64,000 bases of DNA from Hyphomicrobium sp. (lineage in GTDB: Bacteria > Pseudomonadota > Alphaproteobacteria > Rhizobiales > Hyphomicrobiaceae), in NCBI GenBank assembly GCA_030148725.1, contig JASBSU010000025.1:44135-108134 (forward strand). The letters run 5' to 3'. A program made the position numbers and the translations under genes. Positions 8,228 through 29,728 of this stretch are shown here, piece after piece; positions within the stretch are counted from its first letter, which is position 1; each line of letters opens with the position of its first letter. The notes beneath the pieces are model-generated. The model worked only from the letters and a program-made list of their open reading frames with translations. It was not told the DNA's origin and did no database searches.

Positions 8228-8977
8228 ATGTCAGCAAAGCTCAGCGCAGAAGCAATCAAAGAGACGCGTCTTGCCGGTGGTAAGCGCCACGCCGCAGCCC
8301 TCAAGGGTCTCGACCGCGACAAGGCTTACTCCGTCGAAGAGGCGGTGAAGGTCATCAAGGGTCGCGCCAAGGCGAAGTTCGACGAGACGATCGAAGTTGC
8401 GATGAACCTTGGCGTCGATCCCAAGCACGCCGACCAGCTCGTGCGCGGCGTCTGCAACCTGCCGAACGGTTCGGGCCGTACGGCGCGCGTTGCGGTGTTC
8501 GCACGCGGTGCGAAGGCGGAAGAAGCAAAGGCCGCTGGCGCCGATGTCGTCGGTGCGGAGGACCTCGTCGAGCAGGTGTCGAAGGGCACGATCAACTTCG
8601 ATCGCTGCATCGCGACGCCGGACATGATGGGCCTCGTTGGCCGTCTCGGTAAGGTGCTCGGCCCGCGCGGCCTTATGCCGAACCCGCGTGTCGGCACCGT
8701 CACGATGGACGTCAAGACGGCCGTCCAGGGCGCCAAGGGCGGTTCGGTCGAGTTCCGCGTCGAGAAGGCGGGCATCGTGCACGCCGGCATCGGCAAGGCC
8801 AGCTTCACCGAGAACGCACTCGCCGAGAACATCAAAGCGTTCGTCGATGCCGTGGTGAAGGCGAAGCCGGCTGGTGCCAAGGGCACTTACGTCAAGAAGA
8901 TCTCTCTCAGCTCGACGATGGGGCCCGGGGTCAAGATCGACTCCGCAAGCCTCGGCGGCGGGCAAGCCCTCGCCTAA
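8228..8977 (+). CDS. rplA: 50S ribosomal protein L1 (249 aa)
   Basis: L1 binds 23S rRNA at the E-site stalk and, in many bacteria, represses its own operon. The signature [12 protein letters not shown] near residue 155 and the K-G-G-S-V-E-F-R segment are present. It is some 15-20 residues longer than most L1 proteins, the extra being a short N-terminal stretch and a Ser/Gly/Ala-rich tail. ATG 8228 is 6 bp after the rplK stop, so translation is probably coupled. Confidence 0.97.
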   Translation: MSAKLSAEAIKETRLAGGKRHAAALKGLDRDKAYSVEEAVKVIKGRAKAKFDETIEVAMNLGVDPKHADQLVRGVCNLPNGSGRTARVAVFARGAKAEEAKAAGADVVGAEDLVEQVSKGTINFDRCIATPDMMGLVGRLGKVLGPRGLMPNPRVGTVTMDVKTAVQGAKGGSVEFRVEKAGIVHAGIGKASFTENALAENIKAFVDAVVKAKPAGAKGTYVKKISLSSTMGPGVKIDSASLGGGQALA

Positions 8978-9026
8978 CGAGGGAACGGAATTCGTGCGCC
9001 GCTCGGCAACGGGCGGCGGACGATAG

Positions 9027-9201
9027 CCGGAGGATGCGCGAAAGCTCAGCCTCCGGAATCTGTCCGAGACTGTGGGTGCCGTCAGAGTCCTCCGACTCTT
9101 ACAGCTTAAGCCCGATACGGGGCCCGCATGAGACAGGAGCGAACCCGGATTTCAGCTCTCCACAAGAGAGCGACAAAGCCGGTTTGAACCTGGGTCGGCA
9201 C
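9027..9201 (+). ncRNA. L10 leader (autoregulatory mRNA leader of rplJ-rplL)
   Basis: The 348-bp gap between rplA and rplJ holds a hairpin CCGGAGG...CCTCCGG (9027-9056), then the segment GAGACTGTGGGTG, a cttaagccc element and CGCATGAGACAGGAGCGA. These resemble the conserved core of the ribosomal L10 leader, which binds the L10-L12 complex and represses translation. The borders are approximate. The rest of the gap, up to the rplJ start, shows no gene; it ends in a GGAG ribosome-binding site. Confidence 0.7.
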
Positions 9202-9325
9202 CGTGTCGCCTCGTGCGTCGCGGTTGGACAGAACAGCGTTGCCGGAAGCGAAATCGCTGATGGCGACAGGTGCAACCCGCGGAGCAGTCTCAACAGGAGG
9301 CTGCTGCGTAAACTGGAGTGAGCAG

Positions 9326-9844
9326 GTGGATAGAGCCGCGAAACGTGAGCTCGTGACGTCGCTCAACGCCGTGTTGAAAGACACGGGGTTGGTCGTTGTC
9401 GCCCACTATGCCGGAATGACGGTCGCTCAGCTCACCGATTATCGCCAGAAGGTCAAAGAAGCTGGCGGTAAGGTGAAGGTGGCCAAAAACCGGCTGGCAA
9501 AGCTCGCGCTGAAGGACACTTCGTACGAGCCGATCTCAGATCTCTTCAAGGGGCAGACTTGCGTCGCCTACTCGAAGGATCCGATCGCCGCAGCGAAGGC
9601 GTCGGTCGCATACGCCAAGGGGAATGAGAAGCTTGTCATTCTCGGCGGCGCCATGGGCTCGACAGTCCTTGACGCGAACGCTGTCAAGGCGCTCGCCGAA
9701 CTGCCGTCTCTGGATGAACTCAGAGCGAAGCTCATCGGTCTTCTCAACGCGCCGGCGACGAAGATCGCCCGCACGGTCAAGGAGCCGGGAGCAAAGCTCG
9801 CACGCGTCATTCAGGCAAAGGCGTCGCAGGGCGAAGCTGCCTAA
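9326..9844 (+). CDS. rplJ: 50S ribosomal protein L10 (172 aa)
   Basis: Base of the L12 stalk, and with L12 the likely repressor of this operon through the leader. The opening [10 protein letters not shown] and the [11 protein letters not shown] rRNA-binding stretch are typical, and the C-terminal helix that carries L12 dimers is present. GTG 9326 is chosen because it gives the family's normal length and is preceded by GGAG at 9315-9318; the frame is open upstream to 9203 but that part overlaps the leader and is not conserved. Confidence 0.95.
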   Translation: MDRAAKRELVTSLNAVLKDTGLVVVAHYAGMTVAQLTDYRQKVKEAGGKVKVAKNRLAKLALKDTSYEPISDLFKGQTCVAYSKDPIAAAKASVAYAKGNEKLVILGGAMGSTVLDANAVKALAELPSLDELRAKLIGLLNAPATKIARTVKEPGAKLARVIQAKASQGEAA

Positions 9845-9937
9845 GGCACGGGCGGCGCCGCAAGGCGCCACGACACAAGGTACGCGCAGTTCAAGAACTG
9901 CATCAGTCATTAGGTTCGAACCGAAGGAAACTACATC

Positions 9938-10312
9938 ATGGCCGATCTTTCCAAGATCGTTGACGATCTCTCCAGCCTGACCGTCCTCGAGGCGGCTGAG
10001 CTCGCAAAGATGCTCGAAGAGAAGTGGGGCGTGTCGGCGGCCGCTGCCGTTGCCGTCGCTGCGGCTCCGGGTGCTGCTGCTGCCGCTCCGGCGGAAGAGC
10101 AGACCGAGTTCACCGTCATCCTGAAGGCTGGCGGCGACAAGAAGATCAACGTCATCAAGGAAGTCCGCGCAATCACGGGTCTTGGCCTCAAGGAAGCCAA
10201 GGACCTCGTCGAGGCCGGCGGCAAGACCGTGAAGGAAGGCGTGACCAAGGACGAGGCTGCCAAGCTGAAGAAGCAGCTCGAGGACCAGGGCGCCACCGTC
10301 GAGGTGAAGTAA
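9938..10312 (+). CDS. rplL: 50S ribosomal protein L7/L12 (124 aa)
   Basis: Multicopy stalk protein that recruits EF-Tu, EF-G and other GTPases. An N-terminal dimerisation domain (residues 1-33), an Ala-rich hinge (~36-53) and the C-terminal domain with [17 protein letters not shown] are all visible. The length is standard. It follows rplJ by 93 bp and is preceded by a purine-rich site (CGAAGGAAA). Confidence 0.98.
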   Translation: MADLSKIVDDLSSLTVLEAAELAKMLEEKWGVSAAAAVAVAAAPGAAAAAPAEEQTEFTVILKAGGDKKINVIKEVRAITGLGLKEAKDLVEAGGKTVKEGVTKDEAAKLKKQLEDQGATVEVK

Positions 10313-10323
10313 TTGCTCGGGCG

Positions 10324-10376
10324 GCCGGCGCTTCGGCGCCGGCTGCCTACTTCGCCCACTCGCTGAACGAGTGGGC
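10324..10376 (+). other. two strong hairpins in the rplL-rpoB gap
   Basis: Hairpin 1 at 10324-10343 is GCCGGCGC-TTCG-GCGCCGGC, an 8-bp stem with a stable tetraloop. Hairpin 2 at 10354-10376 is GCCCACTCG-CTGAA-CGAGTGGGC, a 9-bp stem. Neither is followed by a T-run; the next T5 is at about 10400. In other bacteria this gap holds an attenuator and RNase III site that set the rpoB:rplL ratio; the same role is inferred here. Confidence 0.65.
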
Positions 10377-10532
10377 AGCGGACGTCTCTCCGGAGGGTCT
10401 TTTTGGGGGTTCTGCAACTCCCAAACGGGCCTTCCGGTGAGCCGTTTCAAGGCTAAAGCAAGGGTTGGCGGCCCTTGCCATGCAGGCAGAAGTAGCGCGG
10501 GCCGTCACCTGCGCGGATGACAAGGAGCGAAA

Positions 10533-14684
<4,152 letters not shown>

Positions 14685-14699
14685 CGATCTAGGGATCAA

Positions 14700-14726
14700 G
14701 TCCGGGGCTCAGACAGGGCCCCGGAC
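14700..14726 (+). other. hairpin in the rpoB-rpoC gap
   Basis: GTCCGGGGC and GGCCCCGGAC form a 9-10 bp stem around the loop TCAGACAG, just after the rpoB stop. There is no T-run, so a processing or stabilising element is more likely than a terminator. The gap of 177 bp between rpoB and rpoC is unusually long for an operon pair. Confidence 0.55.
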
Positions 14727-14861
14727 AATGCGCATCACGGTCATGCGCGACGAAATCCGGGCTCATGTGCGCCAGAGCCCACTTTCTGCGAGAGCCGCTG
14801 CCACCGGGTTCTCGCAAGCTGACACGGGGCGACGGCCGCCACGCCCCGAATGGAGAGACGG

Positions 14862-19082
<4,221 letters not shown>

Positions 19083-19106
19083 GGCGGTTCTGAGAAACGT
19101 TAAGGA

Positions 19107-19137
19107 GCGCGGTCGCCTTGTGCGGCCGCGCTTTTTT
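19107..19137 (+). terminator. rho-independent terminator after rpoC
   Basis: GCGCGGTCGC-CTTGT-GCGGCCGCGC (10-bp stem with one G-U pair) followed by TTTTTT, 25 bp after the rpoC stop. Confidence 0.9.
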
Positions 19138-19210
19138 GTTTAGTCGGCCCTTTAAAATCGCAGTCTTCTGACACTTGTCGCCGTGTAGTAAAAAAAACTG
19201 TTCGTTGGTG

Positions 19211-19239
19211 TTGACCGGATTCAGATGGCTGTATATAGC
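19211..19239 (+). promoter_or_regulatory. promoter of the str operon (rpsL-rpsG-fusA-tuf)
   Basis: TTGACC at 19211-19216, a 17-bp spacer and TATAGC at 19234-19239, within the 409-bp gap between rpoC and rpsL. It lies after the rpoC terminator. The transcript would carry a leader of about 245 bases. Confidence 0.6.
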
Positions 19240-19340
19240 TCACGCCACTCTCACGGTAGGTGGTAGGACAATTTCGCGTCCGTTCATTCTGGACGCCTTG
19301 ACCTAAACGCTGCCGTCGCAAAGCAGAGGACAAATTCGGA

Positions 19341-19385
19341 CCAAGATCTGCGGCTCGCTGAGCTCGCTAGATCCTCTGGTTTTTT
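19341..19385 (+). promoter_or_regulatory. possible attenuator in the rpsL leader
   Basis: An imperfect inverted region (CCA...TGG outer arms, GATC/GATC inner arms) ends in a run of six T at 19380-19385, about 105 bp before rpsL. It could be a transcription attenuator. The pairing is interrupted and I cannot compute its stability. The rest of the gap shows no gene. Confidence 0.3.
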
Positions 19386-19491
19386 CGTGCCGGGCACGCA
19401 CCTTTCGGAGGTGTGAGCTTGGCAGGTTCGGTTTGGCGCATGCGCTTAACAACGCATGATCAGACCGAGCATTCGTAGACGGAAGAGGCGC

Positions 19492-19863
19492 ATGCCGACT
19501 ATTCAGCAGTTGATCCGGAAGCCCCGGACTCAGAAGACGTATCGCGAGAAGTCGCGCCACATGGAGGCATGCCCGCAGAAGCGCGGCGTTTGCACCCGTG
19601 TGTACACGACGACGCCGAAGAAGCCGAACTCGGCACTCCGTAAGGTCGCGAAGATCCGGCTGACCAACGGCTACGAAGTCATCGGTTACATCCCGGGCGA
19701 AGGCCATAACCTGCAGGAGCACTCGGTGGTGCTCATTCGCGGCGGCCGCGTCAAAGACCTTCCCGGCGTCCGCTACCACATCATCCGCGGCGTGCTTGAT
19801 ACGCAGGGCGTCGCGGCCCGTCGTCAGCGCCGCTCGAAGTACGGTGCAAAGAGACCGAAGTGA
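19492..19863 (+). CDS. rpsL: 30S ribosomal protein S12 (123 aa)
   Basis: Decoding-site protein. [11 protein letters not shown] and [13 protein letters not shown] are present with Lys at both classical streptomycin positions, so the sequence is of the sensitive type. ATG 19492 gives the standard M-P-T-I-Q-Q start and is preceded by GGAAGAGG; an upstream ATG at 19456 would add 12 basic residues not found in S12. Confidence 0.97.
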   Translation: MPTIQQLIRKPRTQKTYREKSRHMEACPQKRGVCTRVYTTTPKKPNSALRKVAKIRLTNGYEVIGYIPGEGHNLQEHSVVLIRGGRVKDLPGVRYHIIRGVLDTQGVAARRQRRSKYGAKRPK

Positions 19864-19960
19864 TCGCCTTCGGGCGGTCTTGCTCGTGAGAAGCGGGCAC
19901 CCTGGGCCGGACAGTCGGCCCATTGTCATTGAGAGAATTGCAGCGAAGGGCTGAAGAGAA

Positions 19961-20431
19961 ATGTCCCGTCGTCACAGTGCCGAGAAGCGCGTTGTCAATC
20001 CGGACCCGAAGTTCGGAGACCTCGTCATCTCCAAGTTCATGAACGCCGTGATGGAGCAGGGCAAGAAGTCCGTTGCCGAGCGCATCGTCTATGGCGCCTT
20101 CGAGCGCATGGAGCAGAAGGCGAAGTCGGACCCGGTGCAGCTGTTCCGTTCTGCGCTCGACAACGTGATGCCGGCCGTCGAGGTCCGCTCGCGTCGTGTC
20201 GGTGGTGCGACGTACCAGGTGCCGGTCGAGGTTCGTCCCGAGCGCCGCCAGGCGCTGGCCATCCGCTGGCTGATCACGGCTGCACGTGCACGCAATGAGA
20301 ACACGATGGTGGATCGCCTGTCGGGCGAGCTGCTGGACGCTGCCAACAATCGCGGCACCGCAGTCAAAAAGCGGGAAGACACCCACAAGATGGCGGAGGC
20401 GAACCGAGCCTTCTCCCATTATCGCTGGTGA
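19961..20431 (+). CDS. rpsG: 30S ribosomal protein S7 (156 aa)
   Basis: Primary 16S rRNA binder that nucleates the 30S head. The N-terminal [10 protein letters not shown], the D-P-K-F-G-D segment and the [11 protein letters not shown] motif are typical. The length is standard for the family. It follows rpsL by 97 bp and precedes fusA by 20 bp, in the usual str operon order. Confidence 0.97.
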   Translation: MSRRHSAEKRVVNPDPKFGDLVISKFMNAVMEQGKKSVAERIVYGAFERMEQKAKSDPVQLFRSALDNVMPAVEVRSRRVGGATYQVPVEVRPERRQALAIRWLITAARARNENTMVDRLSGELLDAANNRGTAVKKREDTHKMAEANRAFSHYRW

Positions 20432-20451
20432 ATTCGGAGCGCTGAGAGCAC

Positions 20452-22545
<2,094 letters not shown>

Positions 22546-22563
22546 CGAAGAGAACAGGGATAG

Positions 22564-22613
22564 GGCTCGCTTAACGTGAGCCTAGTAACGAAGACCGGTC
22601 TTTGATCAGACCG
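22564..22613 (+). other. two small hairpins in the fusA-tuf gap
   Basis: GGCTC/GAGCC at 22564-22582 and CGGTCT/AGACCG at 22596-22613, just before the tuf ribosome-binding site. They may tune tuf translation or processing; no promoter or T-run is evident. Confidence 0.4.
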
Positions 22614-22636
22614 ATAACTGAAGTGGAGAGCCAACG

Positions 22637-23827
<1,191 letters not shown>

Positions 23828-23841
23828 GGCTTAAAGGCGTA

Positions 23842-23874
23842 GAAGCGCCCGACCACCGGGCGCTTCTTCCTTTT
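23842..23874 (+). terminator. rho-independent terminator after tuf
   Basis: GAAGCGCCCG-ACCAC-CGGGCGCTTC, a perfect 10-bp stem at 23842-23866 followed by TTCCTTTT. It ends the str operon only 15 bp before the rpsJ start, so partial read-through into the S10 operon is likely. Confidence 0.8.
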
Positions 23875-23889
23875 GAAAGAGTGCGGGAC

Positions 23890-24198
23890 ATGAACGGCCA
23901 GAACATTCGCATCCGGCTCAAGGCATTCGATCATCGAATACTCGATGCCTCGACGCGGGAAATCGTCAACACGGCGAAGCGCACCGGCGCGGAAGTGCGC
24001 GGACCCATTCCGTTGCCGACGCGGTTCGAGCGTTTCACGGTCAATCGCTCGCCGCACATCGACAAGAAGAGCCGCGACCAGTTCGAGATGCGCACTCACA
24101 AGCGTCTCTTGGACATCGTCGATCCGACGCCGCAGACGGTCGATGCGCTCATGAAGCTCGACCTCGCCGCAGGCGTCGACGTCGAGATCAAGCTTTAA
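23890..24198 (+). CDS. rpsJ: 30S ribosomal protein S10 / NusE (102 aa)
   Basis: Ribosomal head protein that also partners NusB and NusG in antitermination. [12 protein letters not shown] at the start and F-E-M-R-T-H-K-R-L near residue 63 are diagnostic. ATG 23890 gives the standard 102 residues; a GTG at 23881 would add three. First gene of the S10 operon, right after the tuf terminator. Confidence 0.97.
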   Translation: MNGQNIRIRLKAFDHRILDASTREIVNTAKRTGAEVRGPIPLPTRFERFTVNRSPHIDKKSRDQFEMRTHKRLLDIVDPTPQTVDALMKLDLAAGVDVEIKL

Positions 24199-24259
24199 GG
24201 TCAATTGGGGCCGGCGGTAGTCGCCTTGGCTCCGGGATTAAGAAGGAAGGAATGCTCTC

Positions 24260-24964
24260 ATGCGTTCCGGGGTAATCGCACAGAAGGTGGGCATGACCCG
24301 CATCTTCACGGAAGCCGGGGAGCACATCCCCGTCACCGTGCTGAAGCTCGACAACGTTCAGGTTGTCGCCCACCGCACCAACGATAAGAACGGCTACACC
24401 GCGGTGCAGCTCGGGGCTGGCAGGCGCAAGCCTTCGCGCCTTACCAAGGCCGACCGGCAGAACTTTGCCGTCGCCAAGGTGGAGCCGAAGCGCAGGCTCG
24501 TGGAGTTCCGGGTTTCCCCCGAGAACATGATCGAGGTTGGGGCGCAGATCACCGCTGACCACTTTGTTCCCGGCCAGTTCGTCGACGTGACGGGCACCAA
24601 CCAGGGCAAAGGCTTCCAGGGCGCGATGAAGCGCTGGAACTTCGGCGGCTTGCGCGCCACGCACGGCGTGTCGCTCAGCCATCGTAGCCACGGTTCGACC
24701 GGTCAGCGCCAGGATCCCGGTAAGGTGTTCAAGGGCAAGAAGATGGCCGGCCACATGGGTTCGGAGCGTGTCACCACGCAGAACCTCGTGGTCGTGAAGA
24801 CCGACGTCGATCGCGGCCTCGTCATGGTCCGCGGCGCCGTTCCCGGCTCCAAGGGTGGCTGGGTGCTGGTGCGCGATGCGGTCCTCAAGCAGCCGCACAA
24901 GGACGCTCCACGTCCCGGCGCCTACAAGGCTGCCGGTGAAGCCGCTGTGAAGGAGCAGGCGTGA
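24260..24964 (+). CDS. rplC: 50S ribosomal protein L3 (234 aa)
   Basis: Early 23S rRNA binder near the peptidyl transferase centre. [14 protein letters not shown] at the start and the loop [16 protein letters not shown] are visible; the Gln in G-Q-R-Q-D-P is the usual methylation site. It has a short Ala-rich tail beyond the conserved core. Its stop overlaps the rplD start (TGATG). Confidence 0.97.
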   Translation: MRSGVIAQKVGMTRIFTEAGEHIPVTVLKLDNVQVVAHRTNDKNGYTAVQLGAGRRKPSRLTKADRQNFAVAKVEPKRRLVEFRVSPENMIEVGAQITADHFVPGQFVDVTGTNQGKGFQGAMKRWNFGGLRATHGVSLSHRSHGSTGQRQDPGKVFKGKKMAGHMGSERVTTQNLVVVKTDVDRGLVMVRGAVPGSKGGWVLVRDAVLKQPHKDAPRPGAYKAAGEAAVKEQA

Positions 24965-25611
24965 TGAAAGCCGATGTCACCACGCTCGCGGCCTCCAAGG
25001 CCGGTACAGTCGAGCTTTCCGAGGCCATCTTCGGTCTCAAGCCGCGCCCGGATCTCATCCAGCGCATGGTGCGCTACCAGCTCGCCAAGCGTCGCGCCGG
25101 TACGCATCACGCCCAGGACCGTTCGGAAGTGAACGTCACTGGCAAGAAGATGTACAAGCAGAAGGGCACCGGTGGTGCTCGTCACGGCGACAAGTCGGTT
25201 CCGCAGTGGCGCGGTGGCGGCAAGGCGTTCGGTCCGAAGCCGCGCGATCATGCGATCGAGCTGCCGAAGAAGGTTCGCGCCCTGGCTCTGCGTCATGCGC
25301 TGTCGGCGAAGGCTCAGGCCGGTGACGTTCTGGTACTCGACAAGGCGGAGTCGAACGGCAAGACGAGCGCTCTGCGCGATCAGTTTGCTGCCCTCGATCT
25401 CACGAATGCGTTGATCATCGATGGCGTCGATCTGCAAGTCGAGTTCGTGCGGGCTGCACGCAACCTGCCGAATATCGACGTGCTGCCGGTTCAGGGCATC
25501 AACGTTTACGACATCCTGCGCCGCCAGAAGCTGGTGCTGACGAAGGCTGCCATTGCTGCGCTCGAGCAGCGCTTTGCTGGCGCCAACGGCAATGCCGAGG
25601 AGAGCAAGTGA
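24964..25611 (+). CDS. rplD: 50S ribosomal protein L4 (215 aa)
   Basis: Exit-tunnel protein; in some bacteria also the S10 operon repressor. The tunnel loop [14 protein letters not shown] is intact, a region where macrolide-resistance changes occur. The ATG overlaps the last base of the rplC stop, which supports translational coupling; the GTG three bases earlier is less likely. Confidence 0.97.
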   Translation: MKADVTTLAASKAGTVELSEAIFGLKPRPDLIQRMVRYQLAKRRAGTHHAQDRSEVNVTGKKMYKQKGTGGARHGDKSVPQWRGGGKAFGPKPRDHAIELPKKVRALALRHALSAKAQAGDVLVLDKAESNGKTSALRDQFAALDLTNALIIDGVDLQVEFVRAARNLPNIDVLPVQGINVYDILRRQKLVLTKAAIAALEQRFAGANGNAEESK

Positions 25612-25907
25612 TGAGCAAGCCCCATAGCGCTTACGACGTCATCGTCTCTCCGGTCATCACCGAGAAATCGACGCTCGTTTCGGAAGCCAACCAGGTCATC
25701 TTCAACGTCGCCCCGCGTGCGACCAAGAAGGAGATCAAGGATGCGGTCGAGACGCTGTTCAAGGTGAAAGTAAAGGCCGTCAACACGCTGGTCCGCAAGG
25801 GCAAGCTCAAGACGTTCCGTGGTCATCGCGCCCTGCAGAGCGACGCCAAGAAGGCGATCGTGACGCTGGTCGAAGGCCACCACATCGACATTGCTACGGG
25901 CCTCTAA
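25611..25907 (+). CDS. rplW: 50S ribosomal protein L23 (98 aa)
   Basis: Exit-site protein that docks trigger factor and [12 protein letters not shown] near residue 14 and the [14 protein letters not shown] segment are typical. The ATG overlaps the rplD stop by one base. Normal length. Confidence 0.97.
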   Translation: MSKPHSAYDVIVSPVITEKSTLVSEANQVIFNVAPRATKKEIKDAVETLFKVKVKAVNTLVRKGKLKTFRGHRALQSDAKKAIVTLVEGHHIDIATGL

Positions 25908-25931
25908 AGGCAAGGCCCCGAGGAAACGATC

Positions 25932-26753
25932 ATGGCTCTGAAGACATTCCGTCCGACATCCCCCGGCCTGCGCCATCTGGTGCTGGTCGACCGTTCGCAG
26001 CTCTACAAGGGCGCGCCGGTCAAGGTGCTGACCGAAGGCAAGTCGAAGACGGGCGGCCGTAACAGCGACGGACGCATCACGACGCGTCACATCGGTGGCG
26101 GTCACAAGCGGACCTATCGCCTCGTCGACTTCCGCCGCCGTCACTTCGACGTGCCGGGCAAAGTCGAGCGCATCGAGTACGATCCGAACCGCACGGCTTT
26201 CATCGCGCTGGTGAAGTACGAGGACGGCAAGCTCGCCTACATCCTCGCTCCGCAGCGTCTTGCCGTTGGCGATCAGGTCATCGCTGGTGAGAAGGTCGAC
26301 GTGAAGCCCGGCAACGCGATGCCGCTCGCCGGCATGCCGATCGGCACCATCGTGCACAACGTCGAGCTGAAGCCTGGCCGCGGTGGTCAGATTGCTCGCT
26401 CCGCTGGCTCGTTTGTGCAGCTCGTCGGCCGCGACTCCGGCTGGGCGGTCGTCAAGCTCAACTCGGGTGAGACGCGCCGCGTTCGCGCCGAGTGCATGGC
26501 AACGATCGGCGCCGTGTCGAACCCGGATCACTCGAACGAAGTAACGGGCAAGGCTGGCCGTACGCGCTGGAAGGGAACTCGCCCGACCGTTCGCTCGATC
26601 ACCATGAACCCGATCGACCATCCGAACGGCGGCCGCACCAACGGCGGTAAGCACTGGGCTACGCCGTGGGGCAAGCCGACGAAGGGTTTCAAGACCCGCA
26701 AGAACAAGGCGACCGACAAGTACATCATCCGTGGCCGTCAGGCGAAGAAGTAA
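25932..26753 (+). CDS. rplB: 50S ribosomal protein L2 (273 aa)
   Basis: Central 23S rRNA binder needed for subunit joining and peptidyl transfer. The conserved C-terminal block with [10 protein letters not shown], including the essential His, is present. [12 protein letters not shown] near residue 45 is the RNA-binding part. Standard length and position. Confidence 0.98.
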   Translation: MALKTFRPTSPGLRHLVLVDRSQLYKGAPVKVLTEGKSKTGGRNSDGRITTRHIGGGHKRTYRLVDFRRRHFDVPGKVERIEYDPNRTAFIALVKYEDGKLAYILAPQRLAVGDQVIAGEKVDVKPGNAMPLAGMPIGTIVHNVELKPGRGGQIARSAGSFVQLVGRDSGWAVVKLNSGETRRVRAECMATIGAVSNPDHSNEVTGKAGRTRWKGTRPTVRSITMNPIDHPNGGRTNGGKHWATPWGKPTKGFKTRKNKATDKYIIRGRQAKK

Positions 26754-26777
26754 CGGGCGGCGACGAGGAGACACGTT

Positions 26778-27059
26778 ATGACACGTTCGATTTGGAAAGG
26801 TCCGTTCGTCGACGGCTATCTTCTCAAGAAGGCAGAGAAGGTGCGTTCGTCGGGCCGGAACGAGATCATCAAGATCTGGAGCCGTCGCTCGACGATCCTG
26901 CCGCAGTTCGTCGGTCTGACGTTCGGCGTGCACAACGGGCACAAGCATGTTCCGGTGGCGATCACCGAGGACATGATCGGGCACAAATTCGGCGAGTTCG
27001 CCCCTACGCGCATGTTCCATGGACATGGCGGGGACAAGAAGGCGACCAAGGGCAGATAA
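26778..27059 (+). CDS. rpsS: 30S ribosomal protein S19 (93 aa)
   Basis: 30S head protein next to S13. [10 protein letters not shown] at the start and the [17 protein letters not shown] motif are diagnostic. GAGGAG lies upstream of ATG 26778. Confidence 0.97.
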   Translation: MTRSIWKGPFVDGYLLKKAEKVRSSGRNEIIKIWSRRSTILPQFVGLTFGVHNGHKHVPVAITEDMIGHKFGEFAPTRMFHGHGGDKKATKGR

Positions 27060-27077
27060 GGGCTGAGGCGAAGTATT

Positions 27078-27548
27078 ATGGGCAAGCCGAAACGTGAGCG
27101 CAGCCTCTCTGACAGCGAGGCGCAAGCCGTCGCCAGAAACCTGCGCGTATCTCCGCGCAAGTTGAACCTCGTTGCCGGGCTGATCCGCGGCAAGAAGGTC
27201 GACACGGCGCTGGCAGAGCTCCAGTTCTCCCGCAAGCGCATCGCGCAAGACGTGAAGAAGTGCGTGATGTCGGCGGTGGCGAATGCCGAGAACAACCACG
27301 GGCTGGACGTGAACGAACTCGTCGTTTCCGAGGCGTTCGTCGGCAAGAACCTGGTCATGCGCCGCTTCGCAGCGCGCGGTCGCGGTCGCGCCAGCTCGAT
27401 CACGAAGCCGTTCGCGCAGCTTACGGTCATCGTCCGCCAGAAGGCGGAAGAGGAAGCCGAGGCGGGCGCAAAGAAATCGAAGGGTAAGTCCGCCGGCAAG
27501 CCGGCCAAGGCCAGCAAGGCGAAAGCCGCTGCCAAGGAGACTGCATAA
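27078..27548 (+). CDS. rplV: 50S ribosomal protein L22 (156 aa, long basic tail)
   Basis: Exit-tunnel protein. The core has [10 protein letters not shown] near residue 24 and [12 protein letters not shown] near 95. Most L22 proteins end near residue 115-128; here a Lys/Ala/Ser tail of about 30 residues follows. The start ATG 27078 follows GAGGCGAAG. It ends with a one-base overlap with rpsC. Confidence 0.96.
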   Translation: MGKPKRERSLSDSEAQAVARNLRVSPRKLNLVAGLIRGKKVDTALAELQFSRKRIAQDVKKCVMSAVANAENNHGLDVNELVVSEAFVGKNLVMRRFAARGRGRASSITKPFAQLTVIVRQKAEEEAEAGAKKSKGKSAGKPAKASKAKAAAKETA

Positions 27549-28354
27549 TGGGTCAAAAGGTCAATCCGGTCGGTCTGCGCGTTGGCGTCAACCGCACCTG
27601 GGACAGCCGCTGGTTTGCTGGCCGCGGCGAATACGGCCGGTTGCTGCACGAGGACATGCGCATGCGGGATCACATCCTGCAGCAGCGCCGTCAGGCGGGC
27701 ATCGCCAAGGTTGTCATCGAGCGTCCGCACAAGAAGTGCCGCGTGACGGTGCACACGGCGCGCCCGGGCGTGCTGATCGGCAAGAAGGGCGCCGACATCG
27801 AGAAGCTGCGCGGGGAACTGGCGCGCTTCACGGACTCGGAGGTGCATCTCAACATCGTCGAGATCCGCAAGCCGGAGATCGACGCTACGCTGGTGGCTGA
27901 GACGATTGCTCAGCAGCTTGAGCGCCGCGTTGCCTTCCGCCGTGCCATGAAGCGTGCGGTGCAGTCGGCTCTGCGTCTGGGTGCCCTCGGCATTCGTATC
28001 AACGTGGCCGGCCGATTGGGCGGTGCGGAAATCGCGCGGACGGAGTGGTACCGCGAGGGCCGCGTACCGCTGCACACACTGCGCGCGGACATCGACTTCG
28101 GTTACGGCGTGGCGAAGACCGCGTACGGCATCATCGGCATCAAGGTGTGGATCTTCAAAGGCGAGATCATGGAGCATGACCCCATGGCCTCGGAGAAGAA
28201 GAACACCGAGCTGCAGGAGAGCGGTGGCGGCGGACGTCCGCGTCGTGAGGATCGCGATCGTGGAGACCGCGGCGACCGTCGCGATCGTCGCGGACCACCT
28301 CCGGCGCCGACCGCTGAGGCCGCAAAAGATGGCGAAGGCGCAGATAAGGCGTGA
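27548..28354 (+). CDS. rpsC: 30S ribosomal protein S3 (268 aa, charged tail)
   Basis: mRNA-entry protein with a KH domain ([10 protein letters not shown] near residue 80). The core ends near residue 212 with [10 protein letters not shown] tail of about 50 residues follows, rich in Arg/Asp/Gly with repeated R-D-R-G-D-R units and Pro/Ala at the end. Tail length varies between bacteria. The ATG overlaps the rplV stop. Confidence 0.97.
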   Translation: MGQKVNPVGLRVGVNRTWDSRWFAGRGEYGRLLHEDMRMRDHILQQRRQAGIAKVVIERPHKKCRVTVHTARPGVLIGKKGADIEKLRGELARFTDSEVHLNIVEIRKPEIDATLVAETIAQQLERRVAFRRAMKRAVQSALRLGALGIRINVAGRLGGAEIARTEWYREGRVPLHTLRADIDFGYGVAKTAYGIIGIKVWIFKGEIMEHDPMASEKKNTELQESGGGGRPRREDRDRGDRGDRRDRRGPPPAPTAEAAKDGEGADKA

Positions 28355-28389
28355 GCCAGCGTTCGACACGCTGACAAGGACGACAAGAG

Positions 28390-28800
28390 ATGCTGCAACC
28401 CAAAAAGACGAAATTCCGTAAGACCTTCAAGGGTCGCATCCATGGCGCTGCCAAGGGTGGCTCGGCGCTCAACTTTGGTTCGCACGGCCTCAAGGCGGTC
28501 GAGCCGGAGCGCGTCACGGCGCGCCAGATCGAGGCCGCTCGCCGCGCTATCACGCGCCACATGAAGCGCGCTGGACGCGTGTGGATCCGGATCTTCCCGG
28601 ATGTGCCGGTGACGAAGAAGCCGGCGGAAGTCCGCATGGGCTCCGGCAAAGGCTCTATCGAATACTGGTGCGCACGGGTGAAGCCGGGCCGCATCATGTT
28701 CGAACTCGACGGCGTGCCTGACCAGGTCGCCCGCGAGGCATTGGTTCTGGGCGCTGCGAAGCTGCCCATCAAGACGCGTATCGTGACGCGCGTCGGCTAA
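28390..28800 (+). CDS. rplP: 50S ribosomal protein L16 (136 aa)
   Basis: Binds 23S rRNA near the A site. [11 protein letters not shown] at the start and the [12 protein letters not shown] segment near residue 80 are typical. Length is standard. Follows rpsC by 35 bp. Confidence 0.97.
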   Translation: MLQPKKTKFRKTFKGRIHGAAKGGSALNFGSHGLKAVEPERVTARQIEAARRAITRHMKRAGRVWIRIFPDVPVTKKPAEVRMGSGKGSIEYWCARVKPGRIMFELDGVPDQVAREALVLGAAKLPIKTRIVTRVG

Positions 28801-28824
28801 GGACAAGACGAAGGATTTAAGGCG

Positions 28825-29037
28825 ATGAGCGCGGACGCGTTTCGGGATTTGACCATCGACCAGCTCGATGAGCAGCTGCAGAAGCTGAAGAAAGAGCAGT
28901 TCAACCTGCGCTTCCAGCGTGCTTCTGGCCAGCTCGAGAACACCTCGCGCGTGCGTACGGTTCGCCGTGACATCGCTCGCCTGCTGACCGTAGCGCGCCA
29001 GAAGCGCGCCGGCGGCACCAAGAGCGCCAAGGAGTAA
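28825..29037 (+). CDS. rpmC: 50S ribosomal protein L29 (70 aa)
   Basis: Two-helix protein at the exit site. [17 protein letters not shown] near residue 20 is the family motif. Lies between rplP and rpsQ as usual. Confidence 0.96.
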   Translation: MSADAFRDLTIDQLDEQLQKLKKEQFNLRFQRASGQLENTSRVRTVRRDIARLLTVARQKRAGGTKSAKE

Positions 29038-29042
29038 TACCG

Positions 29043-29279
29043 ATGCCGAAACGCGTGCTTCAGGGTGTGGTCGTCTCCGACAAGAACGACAAGACGGTGG
29101 TGGTCGAGGTCGAACGCCGCTACACGCATCCGCTGTTCAAGAAGACGGTCCGCCGTACGAAGAAGTACCACGCTCACGACGAGCAGAACGCATTCAAGAT
29201 CGGCGATCGCGTCGAGATCGTTGAGAGTGCGCCGATCTCGAAGAACAAGCGTTGGGTGGTTTTGACCGAAGCCGGCTGA
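29043..29279 (+). CDS. rpsQ: 30S ribosomal protein S17 (78 aa)
   Basis: Primary 16S rRNA binder with an OB fold. [13 protein letters not shown] near residue 6 and the H-P-L-F-K-K-T-V-R segment are diagnostic. Starts 5 bp after rpmC. Confidence 0.97.
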   Translation: MPKRVLQGVVVSDKNDKTVVVEVERRYTHPLFKKTVRRTKKYHAHDEQNAFKIGDRVEIVESAPISKNKRWVVLTEAG

Positions 29280-29359
29280 TACCGGCTGAGGTTTGAGCGG
29301 GCTCTGCCCGCGAGATGATGATGCACCGCCTAGCGCGGTAGTTGGAAAGGGAAGCCGCG

Positions 29360-29728
29360 ATGATCCAGATGGAGACGAATCTCGACGTCGCTGACAATTC
29401 GGGCGCGCGCCGCGTTCAGTGCATCAAAGTGCTGGGCGGCTCGAAGCGCAAGTACGCGACCGTGGGCGACATCATCGTCGTCTCGGTCAAGGAAGCCATT
29501 CCGAAGGGTCGCGTTAAGAAGGGTCAGGTCATGAAGGCCGTGGTCGTGCGCACCGCCAAGGGTGTGCGTCGTCCCGATGGCTCGCTGATCCGCTTCGATC
29601 GCAACGCCGCCGTGCTGATCAACGCACAGGGCGAGCCGGTCGGCACCCGTATCTTCGGACCGGTCACTCGCGAGCTGCGCGCCAAGAACCACATGAAGAT
29701 CGTATCGCTCGCGCCGGAGGTGCTGTAA
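29360..29728 (+). CDS. rplN: 50S ribosomal protein L14 (122 aa)
   Basis: Intersubunit bridge protein. [17 protein letters not shown] at the start is diagnostic, and ATG 29360 gives exactly 122 residues, the family's normal length; the frame is open 18 bases further upstream to an ATG that would add M-E-R-E-A-A. The stop overlaps the rplX start (TAATG). Confidence 0.97.
   Translation: MIQMETNLDVADNSGARRVQCIKVLGGSKRKYATVGDIIVVSVKEAIPKGRVKKGQVMKAVVVRTAKGVRRPDGSLIRFDRNAAVLINAQGEPVGTRIFGPVTRELRAKNHMKIVSLAPEVL

Noticed and set aside
25506..27299. 597-codon minus-strand frame opposite the S10 operon
   Set aside because: It crosses several ribosomal genes and their ribosome-binding sites, and has no conserved motif.
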